NCBI GenBank assembly: GCA_022829145.1
Contig: CM040764.1
Span: 18,816,237 to 18,880,236, forward strand
Length of the DNA: 64,000 bases
Direction: 5' to 3'
DNA from: Albula goreensis
Taxonomy: Eukaryota > Chordata > Actinopteri > Albuliformes > Albulidae
In this document: positions 11,181 through 23,709 of the stretch, one piece after another
Position numbering within the stretch: the first letter of the stretch is position 1
Layout of the letters: every line of letters starts with the position of its first letter
Position numbers and translations under genes: made by a program
The notes under the pieces: generated by a model
What the model was told of the DNA's origin: nothing
Seen by the model: the letters and a program-made list of their open reading frames with translations, nothing else
Database searches by the model: none

Positions 11181-14021
11181 AGGTCACAATCCCTGCTATC
11201 CCACCAGGGAAATTTTGTATTCCACCAGGATTATATCAAAACACTTGTGCATCATTAAAACCTTTTCACACTCACTGAAGATATTTAACACTAGATATTT
11301 AAAAGACACTCTAGGGGTTGTTAGGCCTAAGATATTAAGTAAATGATACTTCATTAACAGAACTACTGCTGCTCTAGAGAATATCCAGAACTGTGACAAG
11401 CCTGGTCTTAATCCCATCAAGGCTCTCTGCTTCCTTCACCTGATCCAGAGAGCTTTTCCTCAAACTGGCAACTCTGTGAACAAATACGCTGTGAAATCAG
11501 TGAAAATCTGACCTTTAAATAAATTCACCTGTGCCCCATTGTTCTGCTGCAAGAATCCAATCTGAAACATCTCCTGTTGTGCGCTGCAATAATCCTTTAT
11601 GAAAATGGAAAGCTCACAGTCACCGTCAAATAGAGCGGAGATAACATCGGGATAACATATTAATCCTATTAATTACCATGGAAGGCTGTGTATTTAATGC
11701 ATAGGGACGTGGCTGCCTGGTGAGGTGTCAGTGGTCTCTCTGTCGAACCCAAGACAATATCAACTGTATTATCAACTGTTCATTTTTTGACTCCTGCTAG
11801 TCTTAAAGCCATGTGACTGTATTTTATGTAGTTACATAAATACTTGTTATATCAGTTGAATACAAGCTTACCCAAGAATGGTGCTTTTGAGTGCAGGTTT
11901 TGTCCCATTCTTGCACTAAAATACCTGACTCAACAAGTCAAGGTCATGGTTACACCTCTTGACTCCCACGGGTTTGAATGCAGTGTGACTAGATGTGTTT
12001 GTGTTTGAATGCATATTTATGTTTTTATGTCGTGATGTTTTCGTTCATCTAAGCCCCTCTCCACTGGCTCTGTTTAATCTACCGCGAGAGCCAATCGGTT
12101 GCCTATCGTCACCCTGAGTCACAGTCACTGGTGTCACTGCTTCAGCGCGTCTCTCCTTGTTGGCGTGCGTTCTATGTCGATAGGCCACGCCCCTCCCATC
12201 AGCCTCTCTTTCCTGTAACATAAAATCCCCCTTTTTGTTTTCATGAAATATGTAAAGGATTCCTCTTTATGGCAGAGAATCTGTGATTCTGTGTTTCTGG
12301 GGCCAGCCAAGGAGAGCTCTTAGAGGAAGTGAGGCATAGATATATTTAACCATTTAGGTAAATGGTGATATAAATATATATATCTACTTAGAGGGAACTA
12401 AAGAACATGAGAATACATAATAACGAGGACAGGACGTTGGGCCTATCTAGGCATGTGATTCACTCACAGTCCAGCAGTCATGCAGCTCCGCACAACATGT
12501 GCAGCGCAGACACCTGCCCCTGGGCTCATTACTGACCGCCTGCTCCCTGAAAACCGCGCTCGCCTCCTGCTCTAATTATATATTAAAAGGAAGGGTACAG
12601 GTAGTTCTGCACTACTAAAGAAAGAACAGTCCTTGGGTAGGGGCCTATGGAGAAGAAACACAAGGCACAGATGCACTAAAGTTGCCTCAAAGCACAAATT
12701 ATATTCTGAGCACACAAATTTAGAGAGAATTGAGAGTATGAGTAGGACATGCACTGGAAGCGAATGGGACAGGTGAGTAGCAGATCCTGGTCAAGCACTT
12801 TATGTGAGATACTCTCAGAATAATTGAAATACTCTAGAGGTGCCAATAGAAATTTAAAACATTCCTGTAATTAATTTTTCTATTAAACATGTTGCCGACC
12901 AGTATGAAATGTTTGATTCTAAGCATTGGAGAATGTTATATATATATCTTTTGAAACTGTCAGTAATCTGCAGGAATATTTCCAGTGTCTAAGGGGTGAA
13001 AGAATTACAAATACTAATGTAGACTGGTATTATTTATGTATTCCTTGCCATTTGAGCTGTTATGTTATTTATGTTTTGGATGAATATCAGCGTTGCCATA
13101 GAAAAGGGTGAGTCTCCTCCTGTATTCAGGGTGCGGACCTGCCACTGAAAGTCATCGGCTCACTCTAATGGGCCAGAATCACCTCAGAATAGAGCCTCTC
13201 TCTTTCATTTCACCCATTAATCAACAGGGAGTTTGCCTGTAATTCTCTCTGTCTCACAATGGGGGACAGCCTGCAGGTGACTCTCCCTCTTACGGCTGGG
13301 TTTGTTTGTTGGTCTTTGGGGGTCGGGGATGGTTATGTTGAACCTGCCCAATCATGAGTGCCCCAGCCCTGGTTCCTGTACCGAAGGGGCTGAATGGTGC
13401 CCCAATCCCCCCCTCCCCCGTGAAATGAGGACGAGAATGAGGGGAGCGTGTGTTTGGCAGAGCCTCAGCAAAGTGGTGTGCTTTGAGTTAATCTTCAGAA
13501 CAGGAGAAGGGGGAAGATGAGTCTGAGGGGTGGGGGGGTGCTGGGGCAGCATTAGTGGGGCAGTCAAAGTCAATCTGGAGAAAAACATAAACAAATGAAG
13601 TCATCACTGGTGTAGCAATGTTCAAATTCCCCTACAAACCCCCCTGAACCTCACTCTCCTGCTAAGCATTTTGAATTTTCCGTGTCCTTCAGCAGTTATG
13701 TGAGGAAAAACAGGAGTACATACAACAAATACACACAAACACACACATACATGGGAATACAGTAATGCTGAAGCTGTTTACCCTGGCAGGCAGAGGTAAG
13801 TGAGTTTTGCAGAAAGTGTGGTGACCCAACGGGCCTTGGCTGAGATGTACAGCGGAATCAGGCTGACGCAGTCTCTGAATTCCCTGCAATAAGACTGTAA
13901 TTAGATATTGGATGGTTCATGCAGAGCAGCTCACACCCCTGGAACTGAATCACGGAGGAACCATTAACCTTTTCCTCACCAAGAACCAGGAGTGAGGAAA
14001 TAATAAAAAATAATGTTTAAA

Positions 14022-14058
14022 ACTATTATTACTATTATTGTTGTTGTTATTATTATTA
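14022..14058. repeat. TTA/TTG trinucleotide repeat
   Basis: Imperfect ATT, TTG and TTA triplets. Confidence 0.8.
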
Positions 14059-14667
14059 CGATACTGGATTTTGGGGAAACCCCTTTTTGACTCTTAGTTC
14101 ACAAGTACTTTTTAGTGTACTCTTTTTTAATAAAGGACTGAGTAAAAGAACTGTTGAACTATTTATTTACTTGTGTCCCTTGGAAATTGCAGAGAAGAGG
14201 CATTTTAAAAATCGATTTTTTTTTTCTAATTTCAATGCATATCCATTTAACAAATGCTTTTTAAAGGAAATAAACAGAGTTGTTAAATGTCCCATGCGTT
14301 TAAATATGCTATACCGAGAATCTCGGAGTCGTTAGCCTAAAGCAGACATTAAAACAAACATCCACCAAAATATTTGCTGTCAAATCTGCTAAAATTCAGA
14401 TAGCCAGTAGAGGGCGCGTTTGCTCCAGGGCTCTTCGCCAAATCCAACTAAATTAAGCTTAAAATCACATCTGTGTAACAGTAAACACTGGCAATGAAGT
14501 AAAAAATGAATTGGCGTTTGAGGGTGTATCGAAATTTATGAAATAATTACTTCATCATTGATCCAGGTGAACTGACTGGAACCTTTTATTAAGTTAGACG
14601 AAATGAAATCCAATGTTCTTCATGCGTGTTATAAAGTTAAATAAAATTGACCCTGGTGGAAGTACTT

Positions 14668-14730
14668 GTACTAGTACTCGTATTAGTAGTAGTAGTATTA
14701 GTAGTAGTAGTAGTAATAATAATAATATGC
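14668..14730. repeat. (AGT)n(AAT)n trinucleotide repeat
   Basis: AGTACT and TAGTAG reiterations pass into AATAAT. Confidence 0.85.
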
Positions 14731-15389
14731 GTCATGTTTTTCTATTTTAAATTAATATTGCAATTGGCAATAGCAACCAAAATATTAGATGTATGCTCGT
14801 GCTGTCTTGCATCAGATATATACCCTTTGGAATCAAAGTATTTATCGTTGGATGCCCATATGTTTTTCAGGTGGTTTTCTTGTAACTTCTGCAGAATTGC
14901 TCATGTGTATAGCCAGAGAAAACGACTCCTCAGCTCCCCAGGCTAAACTGCGCCTGGCGCTCCGGTAATTCCACCGGAACATTCATGCTTGAATGCATTT
15001 CAACCTTAAACATATGTGCAAATGAAGAAAATATCAATAAAATTTGCATGTGTGTTGCAAGACCAAATCACGCGCCAATTGACGGCCCCCGACCTCTGTA
15101 CCTTCACTTGCAGGTGTGGCATGGTATTCTAACTATCAACATGAATCTACTTTAGGGGGCTATATAGAACAATTCAAAGCTCATCTCTGATAATTGTGTT
15201 GCCTCGTCGGGAGTTAAGTCAGAAACATTCCAAGAAATCTCCAGTGGTTCATTACATTTTGCTTATTAATATCAATGTATTTATTTATATATTTTTTTTT
15301 ACCGTTCACAACCAAGGACAACCAGTGTTGCAGGGGGATAAGCCAAGAAGTAACTTCTAAATAGATTATCAAAGTGGAGTCAAACCTTA

Positions 15390-15610
15390 AAAGCGAAGAA
15401 ATGGACAGGAGTGTCTCCCTGGGCCCCCGTGCGCTGCCCCTCCCTTCGCAGAGGAGCGCAGACTGAAATGCGCGAGACGTGCAGTGGAGCCGACAGAGCG
15501 CGCAGGAGGAGAGTACCTAGCGACTCGCGCCAGCCACGCTGTGTATACTGGGACGAACTGAACATGGGGGGATAGTTAGAGCTGTACATTGCGCATCGGG
15601 AGGATTGAGC
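15390..15610 (+). promoter_or_regulatory. CpG-rich putative ephrin promoter region
   Basis: An abrupt rise in GC and CpG (GGGCCCCCGTGCGCTGCCCC, AGCGCGCAGGAGG, GACTCGCGCCAGC) after several kilobases of AT-rich DNA, about 1.1-1.3 kb upstream of the ephrin start codon and on its side. No TATA box is well placed, so a CpG-type promoter with dispersed starts is likely. The true transcription start cannot be read from sequence. Confidence 0.45.
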
Positions 15611-16723
15611 AAAACGCACAATACTGACAAACCAGCCTGTTTTCAAGGACAGAAGAATACGAGGCAGTGAAAGCAACAACTTTGAAATTATTACACAAGG
15701 CTACGCCTGTGCTAAGACTATTACGCCTGCACAGGGACGCGGAAAACACGGGAGGAACAATTCAAAACACAGATTCATAAGCCATCAACTTCTGCATTGA
15801 TAACAGAAGGATGAACGAGAGCGTGAAATCAAGGCGACACATTTTCTTCCTATGCTGTCATTTAATTTCGCTGTCAGAAAGCGTCACAAAGGGAAAGTCG
15901 GACCTCTGGATAAGTCGTAGGTTTCCGTAGAGCTCGGACATTGTCGTGCTGCAGAACAATTGTAGCCGTTTCTAGGTTCCACCTTGGAATATTAGAAATA
16001 TACACTTGTCAACAGCTGAGATTGTGCGCTTTTTGACAGCATCACACATGATATTTCTCATCTGAACGCGACGAGGGGGAAACCCGTCTACTCGATGCTG
16101 TGGTCTTGTGGCGCTCATTGAGATTTTATATCTGTGTTTTGGAATGTATGGATGGTAAAGGAACTGAAGTTACTGGAAGTTACTGTGGACAGAGATGGAT
16201 TCACAATGCGAAACATCACTGTGGAATGTTACTATTCAAGAATATCTGAGAAGACCAATGTTTTCCTGTTTTTAATTGTTTTTTAATTTTAACGATATTT
16301 TTTTTATATTGGGAATGGTGTTTTGGAATTTTGAACTATTCACGGCATAGCACGTTTTCAGAAGTGTGCTTTCCTAGGACTAATAGTTACTTAAGGTTGT
16401 GGTCAAGCATGCAGAAAGACGCGTCTTTTTGAAAAAGTACTTTTAATTTGACATGCTCGTGTTTTTACTGAAGGGGAACGGACACGTAAAGAATTAATGT
16501 TATCTAGGCACATCATCTGAGTATCCCCCCTCTTACACGGTCGGAAAATTTGAGTTTAGAGAAATAAAAATGAGTGTGGAGCGGAATTAAGTTTATCTCT
16601 AATTGGAAAATCGAAACAATTTCGCATGTGTAATTAAACTGGTGACTGCCCATTAAGCAATATCAATACCCTATTAAATTCTCTCCCCTTGCTTTCGGCT
16701 AAGGACAAGCGCGAGCTTACCGA
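15611..16723 (+). other. putative long 5' leader of ephrin-A transcript
   Basis: Non-repetitive sequence joining the CpG-rich block to the start codon, with no splice-acceptor-like tract close to the ATG that would require an upstream exon. It carries several upstream ATGs, including a 39-codon frame at 15811-15930 and a 34-codon frame at about 16149-16253. Between about 16250 and 16690 it becomes AT-rich. Extent is inferred. Confidence 0.4.
15811..15930 (+). other. upstream ORF, 39 codons
   Basis: ATG to TAG within the proposed ephrin leader, with a hydrophobic centre (HIFFLCCHLISL). It is not in the ephrin reading frame and ends well before it. A tiny uORF of three codons (ATG GGG GGA TAG) is at 15564-15575. 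If both are in the mRNA they could damp ephrin translation; this is inference. Confidence 0.3.
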
Positions 16724-16833
16724 ATGGAGTTGTCACTTCTGGTTTTAACCCTCGCGTGTCGAGTGTGGGTGTGGGCCGAGGAGAAGGTGATCTCCGACAG
16801 ACACGCAGTTTACTGGAACAGCACAAACCCCAG
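16724..16833 (+). CDS. efna2: ephrin-A exon 1 (ephrin-A2-like), partial
   Basis: Ephrin-A proteins are GPI-anchored ligands of EphA receptor tyrosine kinases that act in axon guidance and tissue boundaries. Thirty-six codons plus two bases are present. Residues 1-18 form a signal peptide (MELSLLVLTLACRVWVWA, charge-poor with a hydrophobic core). After cleavage near Ala18, EEKVIS leads into DRHAVYWNSTNPR, the invariant first beta-strand of the ephrin receptor-binding domain, with an N-glycosylation sequon NST at residues 32-34. The exon stops at AG|GTAAGA, so the intron is phase 2 after the first two bases of Arg, where ephrin-A exon 1 normally ends. The start has G at +4 and is the only one that gives a signal peptide in this frame. 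The ISDRHAVYWN context fits ephrin-A2 (SDRYAVYWN in mammals) better than A5 (VADRYAVYWN) or A3 (GNRHAVYWN). The family call is firm and the paralogue is probable. The rest of the gene, including four conserved cysteines and the GPI signal, lies outside this window. Confidence 0.85.
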
Positions 16834-19800
16834 GTAAGAAAGGGGAAGAAAATTAGGGGGACGTTCGATTTAAATCTGGCGACCGTGGTTCTTCAATCAC
16901 TTCAGTGTATCTGGTCATTTAAACGGGAATTAACATAGGCTGATTATCACTCAAGTAATCCGGCAGTTAGATGAAAGGAATGAATTTCTTAAGTAAGAAA
17001 CTAAGAGAAGGTACGGACAGAACGTCACAACGGTTAAACTGTATCCATTACAACAGGGTTTTCCCTGAATTGATTGGGCTCTATCCCCCATCTTCCCCTT
17101 TAAACAGTCTGTCATTCATAGCTATTTTTCTACTTTCACTGGAAAAAATGAAGCGTTTGGATCTGAATACACTATATATGACATTGACAGCAGTTATATT
17201 GCTAGATAAGTCCACTGCTGGACATGGAATTCGTTAAGGAGCTCATCTTCACACAGATATATGAGACATGACAGCATGGGGTTGGAGCTGTGGAACCTTC
17301 CACATCCAGCTTGTAATAGCACGCAGTGAAACAGTGCCCTACCCCGCAGGAGCGCGCCGCAGAAAGCAGCGCATACCCACAGGTGATCCTCATTAGGCCG
17401 CGGCTCGGTAATTAATTCATACAGGCTTGTGTAGCCTACATAATTTATTTTTTGTAATCCTTAAACCGTGGGGGCAAACGTATATAGTTTCACACAGTCC
17501 CTGGAGTTCGTGAAGTTTATCGTACAAAGAAAGATAACTCGCCACATAAGTGAGGGGACACGCTAGAAATTCATTGAACAGCTGTTTTCAAAAATGAACA
17601 CAGCAACCAAAGGTTTGGTTCTTGTTTCTTCAGTGGTAAAGGTACTGGCCTGAAGCAAGGGAATGTGCTTGCACACATTTCTTAATTTTTCATTCTGCAA
17701 TGTTCAGGGTGACCTCATTTTATTTCCAAAGCAATGAAATGGCCAGCAATTCATTCCCAAGTTATAGCTTGCAATGTGGTGTAAGCAGTGTGTGGACATG
17801 GTCGTGCATTTAGCAGTGCTTTTTTATGGCCTTGCACTACAGTTTTCACTTTTCTTTCATTCATTCATTAAACTGTTTCTCAGGAGGGGTGAAAGTGGTA
17901 ATATATTACATTAAGGGACTCTTGTATACCCAATGTTTCTCCTGCAGGTGACAGATGGTAGCCTGCTCTTAATTTGTTTTTTGGATGACAAACAAAGAAA
18001 AAATGAGATGTAATTATGTACAAAAATATTTGATATTAAGTTGTGTCAGTGTCATCGTAAACTATTTCCAGCACAGGGGCCTTCACAAGACATACTTTTA
18101 TTTATTAGACTTCAAGTTAAAATTGATCCACATCTCATAACTAGTGAGCTGTCATTTTGAGTCCCTGGTATATTGATACTGTTGTGTAAGTAAGCGAATT
18201 CTCCCTCTCTTTTCAGCTCTGCTCATGTGTGCAGTGTTGTTCTGGCACAAAATGGTTTCTGCATTATCACCCAGGTGATGGCTGCATATTAGTGGTGGTT
18301 GAAGTGAGTCACGCGCCTTTTATCATCATGACGGGACCAAACACCACTTGTGCTGGTGGCAGTATTACCAATCAACTGACATTTTAAAACTTAAACAATC
18401 ATTACTTGTGGTCTGTTTGTTCCAGAGACTTCTCACTAATGTCAATAGATCAATGTCCACGCTGTCTTATCAAGACTTCAGCCTTAGAGCACTACTCCAG
18501 TCAAAACACATGGTGGTGCTATGGAGCTCGAAATATGAAGAAAATGTAGTAAAATTCTCAGAAAATTCACTGTTCCTTTGTAGAGATTTCAAACCTGCTT
18601 CAGCTTTGCCTTCATTGTGAATACATATGTGCCTTATTGGTCGCTGACATCTGGAATTGGTAACAGAGAGCCAATGAAAATGAAGCATTGCTTTGCTTTA
18701 CAAAAACCTCTTGACATAGTTTGACATATCATAAATGCACAAAAATGAATGAACAGTGTAGAAGAACCTACCTGCAGAAGATCATTGTCGTCAAGAAGGT
18801 GGTATAACAATAACATTCTGGTACCTTCTAAATGGGTACCTTGTTGCATTTTCCTCAGAAGCATGGCATGAACTCAGTGAGTTTGGGAACAAAATTATCA
18901 TGCTGTATTCCTCCAGACTGTCAGCATATTCAGCATATTCATATTCATGGGGATGGACGGATCTCATACCTGCCTCTCACAGGCATGCAGTAGCATTGCA
19001 TTAGTATGTGATTACGTTATGTGGGAAACAACCCCCCGGTAATGCTAAGCGTGAGCACATCCTGTACTTAACGCAATCTCCACCATCTCCACATCAAGAG
19101 ATGAAATATAAATGAGGGGAGTTTTGTCTGTTTACTGTGAATGGGATCATAGTGAAGTAAACACTGAAGACGTTTTGCTATGTTACATTATGTATATGTG
19201 TTTGCTTTCACCTCACCGCCTAACACACACACACACACTTCTCTACCCGCCATCTTCATCACTACTAAACATTCCTTATACATTTTAATGCCTGACCCAC
19301 ATTCTCTTCCCTGCTGAAGAGCTCCTGAGCGCAGGAGGCACAACGTTGCCTCACAAAAAAGGCTTCTGCTTATAAAAAAAGGACTGAGCCTGTGAAAAGC
19401 AGGTACTGGGCTGTCACTCTGTTTTTCCCCACCGATGCGGGACAGCGTAAACAACAGCAACACGTGAAAGGGCAGAAAAGCACTTTCTCTCTGAGACGGA
19501 CACTGCAGGTGTATGCTGCGCTTGCTTGGAGATGCAGTGAGTCTGTTTGGGCTGTAGCAGTGCACCTATAGACACCATTGTCCATTAAAGCGCCAATGTG
19601 TTCACCTGCCCGCACCCTGGCTTTTGTGATCATGCGATCTTCAGTATGAGGGGCTTGTTCCAGATGCCTTCCACAGCTTTAATAACAGATTAGCTGTGGG
19701 GGGGGGTCAGAAGGCACAGGTGCCGATATGACCTCACTGGCTACATTACCCAACGACAACCGAATGGTGACTAATATCTGCCCTGGAGACACATATAATT

Positions 19801-20290
19801 GTCCCTATAGAGTATATCTTAGGCTTTAGGAATCCAGCCTGCACATCTTCATCATGTAACAAACTGCTCCAGTCCTTTCCCCTGGAACACACTGATTCAC
19901 CTGTGGAGAACAGGCCAGTGGTTACCTCTAACACTGGTTTGATGGGAGGAGTTTTCATTCTGCTCACAGGAGAACACTCTGTGCAAGAGAACACTGTAGT
20001 CCACACTTGGGAGAACGTTGTAATCACACAAAATAATGCACCTATCAGCTGCCAGGATGCTGTGGTCACATGGGAGAATGTTCTAATCTGCTTGCAGGCC
20101 TCATCCTAGTCCTTCTGGTCCTTTCTCTGAACCCGAGGGCCCAGAGCCAGACCTGACACCCGATGATCAATTTCACGAGAACAGACCAGCATTTTAGCAT
20201 CATTCAGGACTGAGTGCTTCACCTTTCCCCATGCTGTCCCCACTGGTCCTCTCGATGGGCCAGCGCTGGTTACCTTCGGATCGATTTTTA
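16834..20290. other. intron, no discrete feature recognised
   Basis: Mainly unique AT-rich DNA with a few short CA runs (for example near 19222). CpG content falls off by about 17.4 kb, so its first part may still be promoter-proximal. A weak two-copy similarity at 19.97-20.09 kb (GTAGTCCACACTTGGGAGAA versus GTGGTCACATGGGAGAATG) is the only repeat seen. Confidence 0.5.
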
Positions 20291-20299
20291 CTTTTTGTC

Positions 20300-20525
20300 C
20301 AAGGTTATGCTTTCCTTTTTGAACCGCAGATAAAGACGAAAGTAATTACCGCTAAAGATCTCCGGCCAAGTATTAGACTTTGTGATTTTTTTTTTCCAAG
20401 GAGTTCTTTCTGTATTTTTCATTATGTTGTAGAACACAGAGCTTTCCCCTCTTATCGTCTGTCCAAATGTTTGTCTTTTTATCGCAAAAAAGAGCAAACT
20501 GAAAGCTTGATTAGACAAATGTGTA
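20300..20525 (+). repeat. unclassified diverged repeat, copy A
   Basis: Shares ordered blocks with 55435-55670: AAAGACGAAAGTAATTACC / AAAGACAAATGTAATTACC, CCAAGTATTAGACT / CCAAGCATTAGACT, and CTTATCGTCTGTCCAAATGT / CTTATCATCTATCCAAATAT, then TTGTCTTTTTATC in both. Same orientation, about 35 kb apart. No TIR, tRNA head or poly(A) tail was seen. It may be an old repeat or a duplicated regulatory element. Confidence 0.65.
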
Positions 20526-20954
20526 ACTGCACTGCTGTTTTGTTTTCTGCTCTCCTATATTTACTTCCTAGTTTGCATTGTGGGCACCCACTGTGCCCAC
20601 CCCAATGTAGTGCATATCATTGGTATATGAAAGTGTCCTCTGTATTTCCAGTTGTGAGAGCTCCCAGGTCATCCTCAAGACTCTAAAAGTGGAATTAGAG
20701 CAGATTATGACCTATAATTACTCCCTTGCTTCCTAAATAATACCCCCTATTACTGACGCTAGTCCCTACAGAAATCCAGTCCAGGATGGGGTGGGAGACT
20801 TTCAGCCCGAGAGAACCAGAACCCCGAATTCAATTCCCGTACCCCCCAAAGACTGTGCCTTGCCTTACAGAACCAGAACCAGGGCAAGCAGCCATTTTCT
20901 GCATCATTTACCGCACTGTTCGGCGCGCAGAGCTCAGTGGTCTCTTAAATTGGT

Positions 20955-21372
20955 TGAACTTGTTTCTGGTATGAAATGTAAAAGTTACGCGGAAAGACTT
21001 TGGGAGGCCTAGTCTATTCAGGCTTAGCAAAAGGAGATTAAGAGGAGGGGGATTTAATTGATGTTTGTAAATTCATAAAAGTGTTTAACAAGGTGAATTA
21101 CAAAAGAATTTCCTGGTTCAGTTCTGTCAGCGGGGCAAGGGTATTAGTTAAAGGTAAATTCAGAACTGATATCGGAAAGTGTTTTTTTTTTTTCCAAAGA
21201 CTTGCCCGTGTATGGAACAGCTTGGCCAGGTCATGCAGTAGAAAGAGAGAGACCCTTGGAGTATTGATGTCTTGGCTTGGTGCAATGCTGGATTTCTCAA
21301 TAGACTGTCAGTAAAAGATGAGCCTAGTTGGACTGAATGGCCTGTTCTCATCATTATTTATTCTTATGTTCT
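20955..21372 (+). mobile_element. CR1-like LINE, 3' end fragment
   Basis: The sequence GCGGAAAGACTTTGGGAGGC, GTCTATTCAGGCTTAGCAAA, AGATTAAGAGG and GGATTTAATTGATG follows the CR1 reverse-transcriptase C-terminal region (YEERLRxLGLFSLxKRRLRGDLI). Later CGTGTATGGAACAGCTTGGC matches the 'EWNSLP' part. It ends with GGACTGAATGGCCTGTTCTC and a TTATTCTTATGTTC tail typical of fish CR1 3' ends. Frameshifts and stops make it dead. Confidence 0.75.
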
Positions 21373-21950
21373 GGGGGAAAAAAACACTGTGTCAGAAAAC
21401 AGTAACACTGCCAGGAATCCTCTGCTCAAGGTTAGGGACAGGCCTCAGAGCGGCTGGATCAACTCCGGGCCGCTTCAGCTTTCAGTACCCTGGTGTGTCA
21501 TTATTTGGCCTGTTTTTCCACCATAGCAAATATTGGCAAAAATCACAGAGCAGTCATTTTACAAAAATAATAGAAACTGGGGGGCTGGGGGCTGGGGGGG
21601 GGGGGTGAGGAGGAAAAGTTCTGGTGATTTTATGTTTTTGCATTTTTTCCCCACCTAAAGTGAACTGCAGTTCTTCCGGCCTTTCACAGTGACTTTCCCC
21701 CAGAGTCTGCAGGCAGAAGCTGGACATGAGATTCCTCTGCTTTGTGTGCCATCTAGCCCTCGCTTTTTCCCCTTTGCAGATGTGACACCAGTCTATCGTT
21801 AGTGAGACACTCGGTCGATATACGATTACCTCACAAAATTTTGTCGCAGAGGCTGGTTGTGATTAGGCTGATTTTAATCCACTGAAACGCTTTTCTTCTC
21901 TGGCCAGGCTGTGTCGGTTTTTGCCTTGCCAGTATGGACCCCTGGCTTTG

Positions 21951-21998
21951 GTACTGGTGCAGCTGGGATATAAAAGCCAGTACCCACAGCTGCACCAA
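21951..21998. repeat. inverted repeat / hairpin
   Basis: TGGTGCAGCTGGG (about 21954) and CCCACAGCTGCACCA (about 21984) are complementary, and GTACTGG / CCAGTAC add to the stem. It lies in unique intronic sequence. Confidence 0.55.
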
Positions 21999-22019
21999 AT
22001 GTATGAGATTATGCTGCAT

Positions 22020-23585
22020 GCCTCACCCTCATTGCTGTGGTATATAACTTCAGTAACATACACAGCTGTAGAAATGGACTTTTAACATTGTAATTAGCTG
22101 TCTTGCTGTAAGAAACAATTACATTAATGTCTGTTAAGGTTACATTTACCTTACTTTAGTAATAGGAAGGTAGGTAGGCTTCTTGTTAAAGGATTGTGCA
22201 GCTCATACACCACTGAGATGTGCAGTTGTGTGAAAATGAACCACTTCATGGTGGTTAGTTGTTCCCTTGTCTTTGCCTCAGGATCACATGGCCTCACATT
22301 TATTTTAGTGCAACAGCATAGCCTGTCATTTGTTTCTCATGTAACATATCGTATTATCTTAATAACTGTATTAACTTACAGCTGTCCTGCAGATGTCCAG
22401 CCGTCTGAAACACACATTTCTACTGAGTGAAGCTCTGCTGAATGCATTTTGACTCTTACATGGCTCTGAATTAGCTCACCAACCTTTCTGGTCTCATAAG
22501 CGAAGCGAGGCAAACTGCTTTGGGCAGTTATTGAGCATGTCAGCTCAGCTGTCTTCAGTTTGTCTCGGTGGAATGTCATTGTGGTTAGACTAAATACAAG
22601 TGCATCGGTGTCAATCCCCTCTGTCTGATAAATTACTGCAGTCTGCAGGGGATTTTAAAGGAGGTAGTGACTTTCTCTAGGGCCAGGAGCTGAACACTGG
22701 CCTCCTGCAGCATGGTTACTTTACAGAGTTGCTATTATACCTGGTCTCTGCTGTTGACTTTAACCTGGGATGGGCCATATTTCAATTAAGATCAGTACCC
22801 TACTCATGACATAGAGTATATGGAGAAAAATAAGAATGAATCTTGGAAAAACACTCACCTGGTATTCTATGCAGGTTTAAAAAGGGAGCGCCAGAGGTAT
22901 CAAAATATAAGTGATAGCAGAACAGTAGCCTGTCATAGACCTACCCCAGAGGGAGCAAAGAGAGCATACCCAGCACTGAATTCCAAAGCATAGACAAGTA
23001 TCAGAATCTAAACCATTACAAATCTCATGACCTTCCCTTCTACGGTGTAAGAAAAAGCATAGTAATCCTTCTCCAGGCCTGAAATAGAAAAAGCACAACC
23101 CCCCCTCCCCATCTCTCCACATACCCCCTGTAGTACAGTGCCTTACACTTACTTGAAATTAATTTTTATGCATGCATTTTCAATGTAATATAGTGTCTCA
23201 CCTCTTCTTTTTTTATGGTTTATACCAATGTCCCTCCTGCAAAACTACCCATTCCTTCAGTAGTAAATGCAGTTTCTCTACATTAAAAAGGCACTCTTCA
23301 GGACTATTTTCTAACAAATTAAATGTACTTTTGGCCAACTGTGACTGTGAAAATAGAAATTATGAACACATAGGTCACTTTGCAAGTTGGCCAGGGGTAT
23401 AAACTATACAAAAAGATGCATGAAACCCATACCACATTTGAAATAAATTAAGAAAAACACTATATACGAATACACATAAATTAAATACTTCTTATCCTTG
23501 ACTTCATCAATACCACCTCCAGTCCCTCCCAGTCTGACAGGCAGCATGATAAGAAACCACATTTTCCATATGAGTCATGCTGCCC
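22020..23585. other. intron, no discrete feature recognised
   Basis: Unique AT-rich sequence without recognisable repeats or coding exons. Confidence 0.5.
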
Positions 23586-23589
23586 AGCA

Positions 23590-23705
23590 CAACCAAGGCT
23601 CCCCAAACTTGGTGCTTTGTGAATGCTGGGTTTTTGTTCCAGCTCAGATCGCTGTTTCAGCATTTAATGAACTGCTAATTGAGCTGTAGTTGGTGAAGGA
23701 GCCCG
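23590..23705. mobile_element. MITE-like element, partial
   Basis: CCCCAAACTTGGTGCTTTGT, TGGGTTTTTGTTCCAGCTC and TTAATGAACTGCTAATTGAG follow the same order as the left half of the elements at 10969 and 54297 (TTTTTGTTCCAACC, then AATTAA words). The right inverted end is missing. Confidence 0.4.
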
Positions 23706-23709
23706 GATT

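Larger units (their letters stand above)
11190..15380. other. upstream intergenic region, no gene recognised
   Basis: Mostly unique AT-rich DNA. A GC-richer patch at 12040-12230 contains GAGCCAATCGG (CCAAT box) but no other core promoter signal. Frames here are short and without known domains. Confidence 0.5.

Noticed and set aside
19966..20095. Repeated TWENV words in a 68-codon frame
   Set aside because: Arises from a two-unit degenerate DNA repeat, too weak for a protein call.
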